From assembly GCF_900156745.1 (NCBI RefSeq), contig NZ_LT707065.1, forward strand, positions 310,001-374,000: 64,000 nucleotides of DNA, read 5' to 3'. This document shows, in pieces, positions 1-8,352 of this stretch. Under the pieces are notes generated by a model. The model saw only the letters and a list, made by a program, of their open reading frames with translations, was not told the origin of the DNA and did no database searches. Numbering within the stretch: position 1 is the first letter of the stretch; each line of letters starts with the position of its first letter. Source of the DNA: Achromobacter sp. MFA1 R4. GTDB taxonomy: Bacteria > Pseudomonadota > Gammaproteobacteria > Burkholderiales > Burkholderiaceae_B. Made by a program: the position numbers and the translations under genes.

Positions 1-193
1 CAGCCGGGCATGGCCTGCCGCGCGGCGGGCGGTGCCGTGGCAATCCGCCCCCGTTTTATCGGCCTGCGGGCTCGGCCATTGGAGCGCGCCCACCGGCCTG
101 AAAATACAGGGACACAACACCAGTTTTTGTTGCAACGCGCAGGCCGGGGCCTTGCTATGCTGCCGCCTCGACGCGAGCCACTCGTCCAGGACC

Positions 194-2608
194 ATGATCC
201 CGACAACGCCTTCTTTGCTTACGCGCGCCCGCCAGGTCCGCGCCCCCAACCTGGCGGCGCTGCTTGCAGCGCTGCTGCTGGCGTTCTGCTTTCTGCCCGC
301 CTTCGCGGCGCCGCCCGCCACGCCGGTCGATACCGAGGCCGTGCTTGCCGCCGCGCGCAAGCAGATCGACGATATCCGCAAGCAGATTCCCGACGTCACC
401 GACGATGCCGTCCTCCTCAAACAGCGCGGGGAGGCCTTGGATATCCAGTCCAAGGCGGACGCCGCCACGGAGGCGCTGACGCCGCAACTGGCCAGCGTGA
501 CGGCGCGGCTGAGCGAATTGGGCACGCCGCCGGAGGGCGCCAAGGAAGCGCCCGACGTGGCGGCGCAGCGGGCGCAGCTTGAAAAGAACAGCCGCGCGCT
601 GGACGCGCAGCTCAAGCTGGCCAGGCTGCTGTCGGTGGACGCCGGCCAGACGGCCGAGCAGATCTCGGCGCAGCGACGCAAGCAGTTCCAGGCCCGCCTT
701 GGCGAACGGCGCGATTCCTTTCTGTCCGGCCAGTTCTGGGCCGAATTCCGCCAGGAGTTTCCGCGCGACCTGCAGCGGCTGGAGGCGCTGCGCAGTGACC
801 TGTCGACCGCAGTGGGACAGACGCCCAAGTGGGGCTGGCTGCTGCTGGCCGCTGCCGCCGGCCTGGCGATTGCGCTGCGCGTGTGGGTAGGCCGATACCT
901 GCTGCAATTGACCGCGACGCGCGTGCCGCCGGGGCGCCTGCGCCGCTCCTTCCTGGCGGTGGCGCTCGTGGCGCTGTCGGTCGCCACGCCGGGTGTGATC
1001 GCCCTGCTGATCCAGGCCGGCCTGGACTGGAGATCGCAGTTGTCGGATCGCACCGATTCGCTGGTGACCAACCTGGTGGCCACGGTCTGTTTCGGCGGCT
1101 TCGTCTCCGGGATGGGCTATGCGCTGCTGTCCACGCATCGACCTACCTGGCGTTTGCCCCCCGTCAGCGACATCGTGGCGAACCGGCTGCGCTGGCTGCC
1201 CGGCGCGCTGGGCGTGCTGGTGGTGCTGATCTGGCTTGCCGAGGGGCTGCCGGTCCTGTTGGACGCAAGCCTGACGACGACGATCACGTTGACGGGCATG
1301 GTCGCCGTGCTGAGCATGGCGATGCTTGCCGCCGTGCTGGCGATCAGCCGCCGCCTGCGCCGCCAGGTCATGCAGGACAGCGAGACGCCGGTGCCGTTGT
1401 GGGTTTCCCTGATGCTGGCCGCCGTCTGGACCGTGCTGATCGTCAGCCTTGCGAGCCTGCTGGCGGGCTACGTGGCGTTTGGCAGTTTCCTGGTCAAGCA
1501 GGTGCTGTGGGTGCTGATCGTGCTGGCATCGGCGTATCTGGCCTCGACGCTGATCGAGGATGGTTTCAGCACGCTGCTGGGCACCTCGCATCGCGAGGGC
1601 GGCGACGGCGAAGGGCCCAGCATGCGCGACCAGGCGGCGGTGCTGCTGTCGGGCCTGGGACGCGTGGCGATCGCGCTGCTTGCCATCATCCTGGTGCTGG
1701 CGCCGTTCGGCGAGGCGCCGATGGACCTGGTGCAGCGCTTCGACCAGCTCCGCAAGGGCCTGGCCATCGGCGAGGCGCAGATCCGGCCCGGCGCGGTGCT
1801 GCAGGCGCTGATCGTGCTGGCGCTCTCGCTGCTGGGCGTGAAGATGCTCAAGCGCTGGCTGTCCCACCGCTATCTTCCGACGACGGAGCTGGACCCGGGA
1901 ATGCAGTTGTCGGCGGCGACCCTGTTCGGCTATGGCGGGTTCGTGGTTGCGGTGGCGCTGTCGCTTTCGGCCGCGGGTATCGGCCTGGAGCGCGTGGCCT
2001 GGATCGCCAGCGCGCTGTCGGTGGGTATCGGCTTTGGCTTGCAGGCCGTCGTGCAGAACTTCGTGTCGGGCCTGATTCTTCTGGCGGAGCGTCCGGTGAA
2101 GGTCGGCGACTGGGTGTCGCTGGGCGGCGTCGAAGGCGACATCCTGCGCATCAATGTGCGCGCCACCGAGATCCAGATGGGCGACCGGTCCACGGTGATC
2201 GTGCCCAATTCTGAATTCGTGACGAAGACGGTGCGCAACGTCACGCGGTCCAATCCGCTGGGTTTGGTGCAGATCAAACTGCCCATGCCCCTGTCCACGG
2301 ACGCCGAACGGGTGCGCGAACTGATGCGGCAGGCCTTTGCGGATCACGAGGACGTGCTGGAGTCGCCGGCGCCCGACGTATTTCTGGACGGCATCGACGC
2401 TGGCCATCTGATCTTCAACGCAAGGGGCTACGTGTCGTCCCCCCGCGCGGCGTATGGCGTGCGCAGCGCGTTGCTGTTCACGGTGCTAAAGCGCCTGGAC
2501 GAAGCCGGGCTGGAGGTATCGTCTCCGCCCACGATGCTGCTCGCGACGGCGCCGGAACCCGCGCAGGCGCCTGCCCCCGCGGCGGTTCCGCCGCCCGCCA
2601 CGACCTAG
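194..2608 (+). CDS. MscS-family mechanosensitive channel with DUF3772 domain
   Basis: An 804-residue inner-membrane protein. Residues 1-39 look like a signal peptide ending AFAAP. A helical periplasmic region (about 40-250, DUF3772-like) is followed by many hydrophobic segments. The MscS pore and beta domain lies near residues 590-700, with the typical glycine-rich run IGFGLQAVVQNFVSG and then RPVKVGDWV. Proteins of this family open under membrane tension and release solutes during osmotic downshift. The frame is open upstream to 32, but the Met at 194 begins a good signal peptide, whereas the preceding residues are Cys-rich and unlike this family. The C-terminus is a Pro/Ala-rich tail. Bases 1-193 show no other gene. 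The subfamily is sure; the gating stimulus is not. Confidence 0.9.
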   Translation: MIPTTPSLLTRARQVRAPNLAALLAALLLAFCFLPAFAAPPATPVDTEAVLAAARKQIDDIRKQIPDVTDDAVLLKQRGEALDIQSKADAATEALTPQLASVTARLSELGTPPEGAKEAPDVAAQRAQLEKNSRALDAQLKLARLLSVDAGQTAEQISAQRRKQFQARLGERRDSFLSGQFWAEFRQEFPRDLQRLEALRSDLSTAVGQTPKWGWLLLAAAAGLAIALRVWVGRYLLQLTATRVPPGRLRRSFLAVALVALSVATPGVIALLIQAGLDWRSQLSDRTDSLVTNLVATVCFGGFVSGMGYALLSTHRPTWRLPPVSDIVANRLRWLPGALGVLVVLIWLAEGLPVLLDASLTTTITLTGMVAVLSMAMLAAVLAISRRLRRQVMQDSETPVPLWVSLMLAAVWTVLIVSLASLLAGYVAFGSFLVKQVLWVLIVLASAYLASTLIEDGFSTLLGTSHREGGDGEGPSMRDQAAVLLSGLGRVAIALLAIILVLAPFGEAPMDLVQRFDQLRKGLAIGEAQIRPGAVLQALIVLALSLLGVKMLKRWLSHRYLPTTELDPGMQLSAATLFGYGGFVVAVALSLSAAGIGLERVAWIASALSVGIGFGLQAVVQNFVSGLILLAERPVKVGDWVSLGGVEGDILRINVRATEIQMGDRSTVIVPNSEFVTKTVRNVTRSNPLGLVQIKLPMPLSTDAERVRELMRQAFADHEDVLESPAPDVFLDGIDAGHLIFNARGYVSSPRAAYGVRSALLFTVLKRLDEAGLEVSSPPTMLLATAPEPAQAPAPAAVPPPATT

Positions 2609-2640
2609 GCCCCCCGCGGGACCGCCGGCGCCTCGCTTCC

Positions 2641-3321
2641 TTAGCCTGGCGTATACAGGTCTGCGAACTGCTGCCGTTCCAGGCGCGGATTACGCAGGGG
2701 CGGCGCGGTCAGCGCCGCGCTGCGCGCGGACACGACGGGAGCGCCCTGGGTGATGGGCACCTGGGGTTGCGCGGGCGCGGAGCGCGCCGTTTGTATCGGC
2801 GGCGGCGCGACCTGGGCCACCGCCCCGCTGTCGAACCGGTGGTCCGCCGTCGTCAAAGCGGGGTTGGTGCACAGCCCCTGCGCCACCAGCGCCGCCTTGG
2901 TGCGGTCGTCGGTCTGGCACAGGATGTCGATGGCCGCCGTCTCCAGCCGCCGCGAGCGGTCCGCGTCCTTGGTGGACGCCGCCGCCTGCATGGTTCGCTC
3001 GAAGTTGCGGCGCAGGCTGCATTTCTGGTCTTCGATCGGAATCGCGACGTTCATGCCGAAGCCCACCACGGAGCCGCCGCCGCCGGCGGACACCATGCAG
3101 CTGTCGGAAGAGAACGAGCCGTAGAAGCTTTGGCCGCCCACGGGCGGCGCGCTGCGCAAAGTGCTGGTGCCGCTGTTGCTGGAGTTCAGTGTGATGCCCT
3201 GGTTATTGCCCGCGTTGGTCGCGCCTGACGACGCCGATGTCGTGGAGCTGGAGGTACTGGTCTGCGCCCCGGCCGACGCGGCGACGAGCGACAGGGAGAT
3301 GGCTAAAACAATGGTCTTCAT
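2641..3321 (-). CDS. exported protein of unknown function (second of a pair)
   Basis: A 226-residue protein with a clear signal peptide (MKTIVLAISLSLVAASAGAQ). The signal is followed by a low-complexity Ser/Thr/Asn stretch (about 21-60), a Gly-rich segment containing SAGGGGSVVGFG, an arginine-rich cysteine-containing helix-like region (KCSLRRNFERTMQAA) and a Pro/Ala-rich C-terminus. Four Cys residues (in DSCMVS, DQKCS, ILCQT and GLCTN) could form disulfides. The frame stays open to 3876, but only the Met at 3321 gives a signal peptide. It lies 44 bp downstream of the gene at 3366-3842 in the same direction, so the two are probably one operon. I do not recognise the family; a surface or periplasmic role is inferred from export only. 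Confidence 0.75.
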   Translation of the reverse strand: MKTIVLAISLSLVAASAGAQTSTSSSTTSASSGATNAGNNQGITLNSSNSGTSTLRSAPPVGGQSFYGSFSSDSCMVSAGGGGSVVGFGMNVAIPIEDQKCSLRRNFERTMQAAASTKDADRSRRLETAAIDILCQTDDRTKAALVAQGLCTNPALTTADHRFDSGAVAQVAPPPIQTARSAPAQPQVPITQGAPVVSARSAALTAPPLRNPRLERQQFADLYTPG

Positions 3322-3365
3322 GATGTCCCCTCGCCCGGACGGCCGAAGCCGTCCGGATAATTGGG

Positions 3366-3842
3366 TCAGCGATTGAACCCGCCGACATGGCCCACCGAGC
3401 CGATGCCGTGTATCGACCCGAAAGCGCCGATATTCGCCGCGTGGAACGTTCCTGTCGCCGACGCACTCGTTTCCGTGCTGCCGAATGTTGCCCCGCCATT
3501 GGCGATGCTGTCGCCGACCATGATGGGCGCGTTGCCCGAAACATGGCCGTAGGACTCGCTGTTGGCGTATTGGCGCGTGCTGGTCACCACTTGCGTGCCG
3601 TCGCGACTGAAGCTTCCGCCGACCTCCGCGATGCCGCCCGTGCTGCCGAACGACGTCTGGCTCGATGAGCCGTAGCCGTTGACCTGGGTGGCCACCACGG
3701 AGCTGCCTGACGAGATGGATGTGGCGGTGCCGTTGATGGCGCCGGCATGCCCGGTGATCGAGCCTCCTACCTGACCCGGGCCGGTGGCGTAGGCCGATGC
3801 GGCAAACAATGACAACGCGGCGACTGCTGCGAGCTTTTTCAT
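3366..3842 (-). CDS. exported Gly/Ser/Thr-rich protein (first of a pair)
   Basis: A 158-residue protein with signal peptide MKKLAAVAALSLFAASAYA, then an almost lysine-free, Gly/Ser/Thr/Asn-rich body with alternating small and hydrophobic residues (for example GSSVVATQVNGYGSSSQTSF) and a His/Gly-rich end. This composition resembles secreted beta-rich or amyloid-like surface proteins, but no curlin-type repeat can be defined. A GAGGAG ribosome-binding site lies just upstream of the ATG. It probably heads an operon with the 2641-3321 gene. Function unknown. Confidence 0.75.
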   Translation of the reverse strand: MKKLAAVAALSLFAASAYATGPGQVGGSITGHAGAINGTATSISSGSSVVATQVNGYGSSSQTSFGSTGGIAEVGGSFSRDGTQVVTSTRQYANSESYGHVSGNAPIMVGDSIANGGATFGSTETSASATGTFHAANIGAFGSIHGIGSVGHVGGFNR

Positions 3843-4245
3843 TTGAGCTCCTCCTGATCCGTCTGCACGGATGCACAGGTGCCGGAGACCGACCGGCGCG
3901 GACCGTTACTTCCCCGTGGGCTGCGCGCTTTCAGGGCGAGGCGCATGGGACTTTCGTAGTGGTACGGAATGATTGCGCCGCGGTAGGCAGATCGGTATCG
4001 GTTAAACGAACGACCGGGTCTTTCTGGAGGATGGACTCGCGCATGACACGAACCTGAAAGCGTAGAAAGCGGCCCGGCCTGGCCCGGCGTATGGCCGAGG
4101 CGGGCGGCATGACAACCCCGACTTGCAGCCAGGGCTTCAACTCAACGGATGGGACGATGCGTCCTACGCTCGCGCGTGATGCCTAACGCGCAAGGCGGAG
4201 GCAGAGGACGCGCAGCGGCTGCACGGAAAGGCCGCGCCGCGGCGG
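3843..4245. other. intergenic region without recognised gene
   Basis: About 400 bp between the start of the exported-protein pair and the end of the small membrane protein. It must hold the promoter of the pair. Short open frames cross it on both strands, but none has a ribosome-binding site, a signal or a recognisable motif. Confidence 0.5.
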
Positions 4246-4659
4246 TCAGCCGCCCGCGCGTTCCCGTGCAATGCGCAGCAGCCAGCCGGTCTCGCGGCGG
4301 GCGAGCATCAGGTCGACGGCCACCAGGACCAGGAGGAATCCGCACTCGGCAAGTTCCAGATTGGCCAGCACCTGGTAGCTGGCCAAGAGCGCCATGCCGC
4401 AGACGCCGGCCAGATGCGCGGGCCAGGCCGGCGGCAGGCCCCGTTCGTCCCAGGGAGCGCCGCGCCGCAGACATAGCCAGGCGACGAGCGGCAGGCTGAG
4501 CATCGACAGCGGAATGTAGATGGCGATGGCCGACAACAGCACGTCAACCCCGAATTGCGTGTGCAGGAACAACGACATCAAGGCGATGCCGCCCACGCCG
4601 ATGTACCAGAACAGGCGAACGGCAATGAGACGAGTCAAGGTGACGGCTCTGTGATTCAT
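4246..4659 (-). CDS. small multi-pass membrane protein of unknown function
   Basis: A 137-residue protein with about four hydrophobic segments: near residues 12-28 (LFWYIGVGGIALMSLFL), 33-60, 82-97 and 105-122. It ends with a basic tail (RRETGWLLRIARERAGG). The Met at 4659 is the first that gives a compact membrane protein; the longer frame upstream reads as arginine/proline-rich shadow sequence over the neighbouring gene. It is divergent from the ABM-domain gene at 4737 with a 77-bp shared promoter gap. No family is recognised. Confidence 0.6.
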   Translation of the reverse strand: MNHRAVTLTRLIAVRLFWYIGVGGIALMSLFLHTQFGVDVLLSAIAIYIPLSMLSLPLVAWLCLRRGAPWDERGLPPAWPAHLAGVCGMALLASYQVLANLELAECGFLLVLVAVDLMLARRETGWLLRIARERAGG

Positions 4660-4736
4660 CGGTGGGGATGGAAACGGAAATTTCGGCCATACTACTCCCG
4701 GCCCTGCCCGCCCCACCTTCAATTGGAGACAAAGCC

Positions 4737-5027
4737 ATGATTCAGGAGATTGCCAGCATCCACGTCCGCGAAGGACAGGAAGCGCTGTTCGAAGCCGGTG
4801 TTGCCCAGGCCAAGCCGCTCTTTCTGCGCGCCAAGGGATGCCACGGCATGGAACTGTACCGCAGCATCGAGCAGCCCCAGCGCTACACGCTGGTGGTGCA
4901 GTGGGAAACCGTGGAGAACCACATGGTGGATTTCCGCGAATCGGCCGACTTCCAGGAATGGCGCAAGCTGGTGGGCGGCTTTTTCGTCGAACCGCCCCAA
5001 GTGCATCACGAACAGCAAGTGATCTGA
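4737..5027 (+). CDS. ABM-domain (antibiotic biosynthesis monooxygenase-like) protein
   Basis: A 96-residue single-domain protein. It begins MIQEIASIHVREGQEALFE, has the central KGCHGMELYRSIEQP turn and a VVQWETVENHMVDFRES helix. This is the ferredoxin-like dimeric alpha/beta-barrel pattern of the ABM superfamily, which includes quinol monooxygenases and haem-degrading enzymes; substrates vary widely and are not predictable here. A TTGGAGAC ribosome-binding site precedes the ATG at 4737. It stands alone and is followed by a strong hairpin. Confidence 0.8.
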   Translation: MIQEIASIHVREGQEALFEAGVAQAKPLFLRAKGCHGMELYRSIEQPQRYTLVVQWETVENHMVDFRESADFQEWRKLVGGFFVEPPQVHHEQQVI

Positions 5028-5033
5028 CGCAGC

Positions 5034-5066
5034 GCGCCAGCCCCGGGCGCACGCCTGGGGTGGCGC
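5034..5066. terminator. GC-rich hairpin, possible terminator
   Basis: A near-perfect inverted repeat, GCGCCAGCCCCGGGC (5034-5048) and GCCTGGGGTGGCGC (5053-5066), with a 4-nt loop. It lies between the convergent genes at 4737-5027 and 5104-5715. There is no T-run on the plus side, so its strength as an intrinsic terminator is uncertain. Confidence 0.5.
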
Positions 5067-5103
5067 CATCGCGACGGTTCGTCAGGCGCGGCTATTTTTC
5101 CCA

Positions 5104-5715
5104 TCACGCCGCGGCCAGGCGCGCGCTGGCCGCCAGCGCCACCGCGACCGTGGTGCGCACGTCGGCCAAGGCCCGGTGCGTCGGCTGCGACGCGCCCACG
5201 TGCCGCGCCAGGATATCCAGCTTGTGCGACGGCAATTCCGGCCACGCGCGGCGCGCCAGCGCGAGCGTGCAATGGGTGGCGTTGGCGAACGGCAGGCCCG
5301 TCTGAAGGGCCGCCGCGCCGAGAAAGCGCCGGTCGAACGACGCGTTATGGAAGAACACCGGCAGGTCTTCCACGAACGCCAGAAAGGACGAAAAGGCCTG
5401 CGCCACGGGCACGCCGTCCCGATCGACCTCGGCCTGCGTGATGCCGGTGAGCCGGGATATGAAAGACGGGACGCGGCCGCAGGTGCGCACCACTTGCGTG
5501 TATTCGCGTTCCAGCGTGCCACCCGCGCCGACCCTTACTGCGGCGAATTCCAGGATTTCGCAGCTTGCGGTCGACAGGCCGGTGGTTTCCAGGTCGGCGA
5601 CGACGAAGGGGCCGCCGAGCGCCTGCAGCGCCTGCGTCAATGCGGCCTGGGCGCGCGGGGCCGGCCGGGCGGGCGCGGCGTCGTTGGCGCGCGGCCGCCT
5701 GAAGAAATAGGTCAT
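5104..5715 (-). CDS. DEDDh 3'-5' exonuclease (DnaQ/PolC epsilon-like)
   Basis: A 203-residue protein. The DEDDh catalytic set is complete: D41 and E43 in VADLETTGL, D128 in FFHNASFDRRFL, and H180 and D185 in THRALADVRTT. Such enzymes remove nucleotides from DNA or RNA 3' ends using two metal ions. At about 200 residues with a short basic N-terminal extension it is shorter than the polymerase III epsilon subunit and lacks a long C-terminal tail for binding the alpha subunit. It is probably a stand-alone repair or RNA-trimming exonuclease. The ATG at 5715 lies 4 bp after the DUF1653 gene, so the two are likely co-transcribed. Confidence 0.85.
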   Translation of the reverse strand: MTYFFRRPRANDAAPARPAPRAQAALTQALQALGGPFVVADLETTGLSTASCEILEFAAVRVGAGGTLEREYTQVVRTCGRVPSFISRLTGITQAEVDRDGVPVAQAFSSFLAFVEDLPVFFHNASFDRRFLGAAALQTGLPFANATHCTLALARRAWPELPSHKLDILARHVGASQPTHRALADVRTTVAVALAASARLAAA

Positions 5716-5719
5716 GGGC

Positions 5720-5965
5720 CTACTCCGCGGGATGCAGGGCGGCAAAGCGCGGCGAGCCATCGGCAAGCTGGCCGAAAAACAGCTCGGCCGGGCGCACCCA
5801 CATACCGCGCGCGTGAGGCCACAGATGCTCGTACACCACCATGGATTCCTCGGTTTCGGAATGGCGGGCGGTGCCGATGTATCGGTACAGCCCGCCCTTG
5901 TAGTGGCGGTGCGAGGCAAGGGCGAGGGCTTCGGATTCGGTCATGACGTTTACGGCAGAGGGCAT
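5720..5965 (-). CDS. DUF1653 domain protein
   Basis: An 81-residue protein showing the DUF1653 signature order: HRHYKGGLYRYIGTARHSE, then MVVYEHLWPH and an aromatic/Pro run MWVRPAELFFG. Proteins of this small family are widespread and uncharacterised. A second Met, in frame at 5944, could also be the start. It sits directly upstream of the DnaQ-like exonuclease gene, 4 bp apart. Confidence 0.8.
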   Translation of the reverse strand: MPSAVNVMTESEALALASHRHYKGGLYRYIGTARHSETEESMVVYEHLWPHARGMWVRPAELFFGQLADGSPRFAALHPAE

Positions 5966-6066
5966 GGCCCGCGGCGCATTTCGCTGGCGCGGACGGGGTC
6001 GTTACGGACAATGCCGTCTTTATAGCGCACTCGCGCCACCGCGCTACGCAAGCCGGACGGCTTGGG

Positions 6067-7410
6067 CTAGGCGGCGCGCAACCGTTCGACCGCGTCGGCG
6101 CTCATCTGCGTGAGGTCTTCGGTGACGCCGCCCAGCCTGGCCGATTGCGCGAGCGACACCTCGACGACCTGACCCATGATTTCGGTCACGCGCCGCGACG
6201 ACGACACGATGCTTTCCATCGTGTCGCCCGCGGACCGGACCTGCAACGCACCGCCTTCGATCTGCTCCACCGACGTGGTGATGAGGGCCTTGATCTCTTT
6301 GGCGGCCGCGGCGCTGTTCTGCGCGAGGCTGCGGACTTCGGCGGCCACGACCGCGAAACCCTTGCCGTGCTCGCCGGCGCGCGCGGCCTCGACGGCGGCA
6401 TTCAGGGCAAGGATGTTGGTCTGGAACGCGACGCCGTCCATCACGCCGATGATGTCGGAAATGCGGCGCGAGCTTTCGGTGATGCCAGCCATGGTGCTCA
6501 CGACGTCCCGCATGGTCTCGCCGCCCGTTTCCGCGATGTGGCTGGCGTCCTGGGCTAGGCTGTTGGCCTGCCGCGCACGCTCCGCGTTTTCGGTCAGGCC
6601 CTGGACCGCGACGCGCAGCGTCTGGGCGGCGGTAAAGCGCTTGGTGATGTCGGTGGCGAACTTCACGACCTTGAACGGCCGCCCCTGCGCATCGAGGATC
6701 GGGTTGTAGCTGGCTTCGATCCAGACCTGGCGTCCGCCCTTGCCCAGCCGCAGGTACTGGCCGGTGTCGTGTTCGCCGTTGCGCAGCCTGCGCCAGAACT
6801 CCTTGTAGGCCGCGCTTCGGGCTTCCTCGGGCGGCACGAACATGCTGTGGTGGCGCCCCAGCACTTCGTCGGCGCGGTAGCCCACCGCGTTCAGGAAGAG
6901 CTCGTTGGCGCGGATGATGGTGCCGTCGAGCTCGAACTCGATGATCGCCTGCACCTTGGAGATCGCGGCAAGCTGGCCTTCGGAATCGGCCTGGCGCTGC
7001 TGCTGCTCGGTGATGTCCGTGGCGTACTTGACCACTTTCACGGGCTGGCCGTGCGGGTCGAAGATCGGGTTGTAGGTCGCCTGCAGCCAGACGTCCGTTC
7101 CATTCTTGCGAATCCGCCGATAGCGGCCGGCATCATGCGCGCCCCGGGCCAGTCTCTGCCAGAAAGCCGCGTATTGCGCCGAACCGGATTCGCCGGGATC
7201 GACGAACATCCGGTGATGCCGGCCCTGGATCTCTTGGAGCGCATAGCCCATGGTGTCCAGGAAATTCTGGTTGGCCATCAGGATGTGGCCATTCAAATCG
7301 AACTCGATGACCGCCTGGGATCTGTCGATGGCGTCGATCTGTCCCAGCAGATCCCTCTGCCGCGAGGGTCGGTGTCCACGAATGAATCGGTCAAGCGTAT
7401 GCCAAAGCAT
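6067..7410 (-). CDS. soluble methyl-accepting chemotaxis protein with two PAS domains
   Basis: A 447-residue chemoreceptor. Two PAS domains repeat the same pattern: residues about 25-140 ([33 protein letters not shown]) and about 150-262 ([33 protein letters not shown]). They are followed by a signalling domain with the conserved hairpin tip [20 protein letters not shown] near residues 332-351. No transmembrane segment or HAMP domain is visible, so it probably acts in the cytoplasm and senses redox or energy state through a PAS-bound cofactor. An AGGTCACC ribosome-binding region precedes the ATG. It appears monocistronic. Confidence 0.92.
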   Translation of the reverse strand: MLWHTLDRFIRGHRPSRQRDLLGQIDAIDRSQAVIEFDLNGHILMANQNFLDTMGYALQEIQGRHHRMFVDPGESGSAQYAAFWQRLARGAHDAGRYRRIRKNGTDVWLQATYNPIFDPHGQPVKVVKYATDITEQQQRQADSEGQLAAISKVQAIIEFELDGTIIRANELFLNAVGYRADEVLGRHHSMFVPPEEARSAAYKEFWRRLRNGEHDTGQYLRLGKGGRQVWIEASYNPILDAQGRPFKVVKFATDITKRFTAAQTLRVAVQGLTENAERARQANSLAQDASHIAETGGETMRDVVSTMAGITESSRRISDIIGVMDGVAFQTNILALNAAVEAARAGEHGKGFAVVAAEVRSLAQNSAAAAKEIKALITTSVEQIEGGALQVRSAGDTMESIVSSSRRVTEIMGQVVEVSLAQSARLGGVTEDLTQMSADAVERLRAA

Positions 7411-7557
7411 GGTGACCTCCAGGATTCAGTTTGCCGCGCGCCTGGTACACGTGTATCTAATGGAAACTATTTAATCCTAAAAATTTTTGAGCTTCAACCT
7501 CGTCGGGCCGAAATTTTTCACGGCGTTGTCGTCACGCACACCCGGGATAACCCGCAG

Positions 7558-8268
7558 CTACGCCGCGTCAAGCTCCCGATATTGCCGGAAGATGCCCTCT
7601 CCGAATGGCAGGCGCCGGCCGCTGGAAAAATAGGCCTGCAACGCCGGCAGCGCGGTCACGCGCTCGTGCAGCGCAAACACATTGGGGTAATGCGCTGCCA
7701 CGGTGGCCATGCGCTTGGGAAATGCAAAAAGCAGCCCATCGACCAAGTGATACAGGGATAGATCGACGTAGGTCCACTTATTGCCGCCCGCCAGCCACGC
7801 CTGCGGCCCGTCAAGCAGGCGTTCGAAATAGCCCAGGAACTTGGGTATGCGCTCTTCGCGAAAGACGCGCGCCCGGCGGGCGGCTTCTTCCTTTTGGTCT
7901 TCGTAGTACTCGCTGGCGGAGATGGGGTGATGCGTGTCGTGCGCTTCGGCCACCATGTCGGCAATGGTGAGCTGCAGCTGGTTGACCCAGAGGCGCCCTT
8001 CCAGCGAATCGGGGGCAAGACCGTGCTTTTCGCCCAGGAAAAGCAGGATGTTGGCTGTTTGCCCCAGTGTCATCTTTCCGACCACGAGGTACGGCGGCGC
8101 GAAAGGGGGATGCTTGCGCGCGGACTGCATGTCGTCGATCAGCGCGCCTTCATCGGCGCCGGGGTCGCGCGCGCGCTCGCGGTACGGGATACCGCCCGCC
8201 TCGAGCGCAAGGCGCACGAACTCGCCGCGCCCGGGGATGCCATTCCAGTACCAAAGGTCGTAAGTCAT
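7558..8268 (-). CDS. glutathione S-transferase family protein
   Basis: A 236-residue protein. The N-terminal thioredoxin-like domain starts MTYDLWYWNGIPGRGEFVRL and carries the cis-Pro region PPYLVVGKMTLGQ with following acidic residues. The all-helical C-terminal domain contains KWTYVDLSLYHLVDG. The WNGIPGRGEFVRLALEAGG opening is that of sigma-like GSTs, where an N-terminal Tyr activates glutathione. An AAAGGAGAC ribosome-binding site lies before the ATG at 8268. Its substrate is unknown. It is monocistronic by spacing: 84 bp separates it from the GMC gene upstream. Confidence 0.88.
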   Translation of the reverse strand: MTYDLWYWNGIPGRGEFVRLALEAGGIPYRERARDPGADEGALIDDMQSARKHPPFAPPYLVVGKMTLGQTANILLFLGEKHGLAPDSLEGRLWVNQLQLTIADMVAEAHDTHHPISASEYYEDQKEEAARRARVFREERIPKFLGYFERLLDGPQAWLAGGNKWTYVDLSLYHLVDGLLFAFPKRMATVAAHYPNVFALHERVTALPALQAYFSSGRRLPFGEGIFRQYRELDAA

Positions 8269-8352
8269 ACGGTCTCCTTTCAGTTGGCTCAGCCGAACCA
8301 CCAGTCTGCAGCCAGCGTCCCGGGTTAGCAAGACGCGTGCCCGGCATGCGAC

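Noticed and set aside
155..2407. Long open frame (750 codons) on the minus strand across the MscS gene
   Set aside because: It is His/Gln/Arg-rich antisense shadow of a well-supported membrane protein gene; long antisense frames are expected at this GC content.
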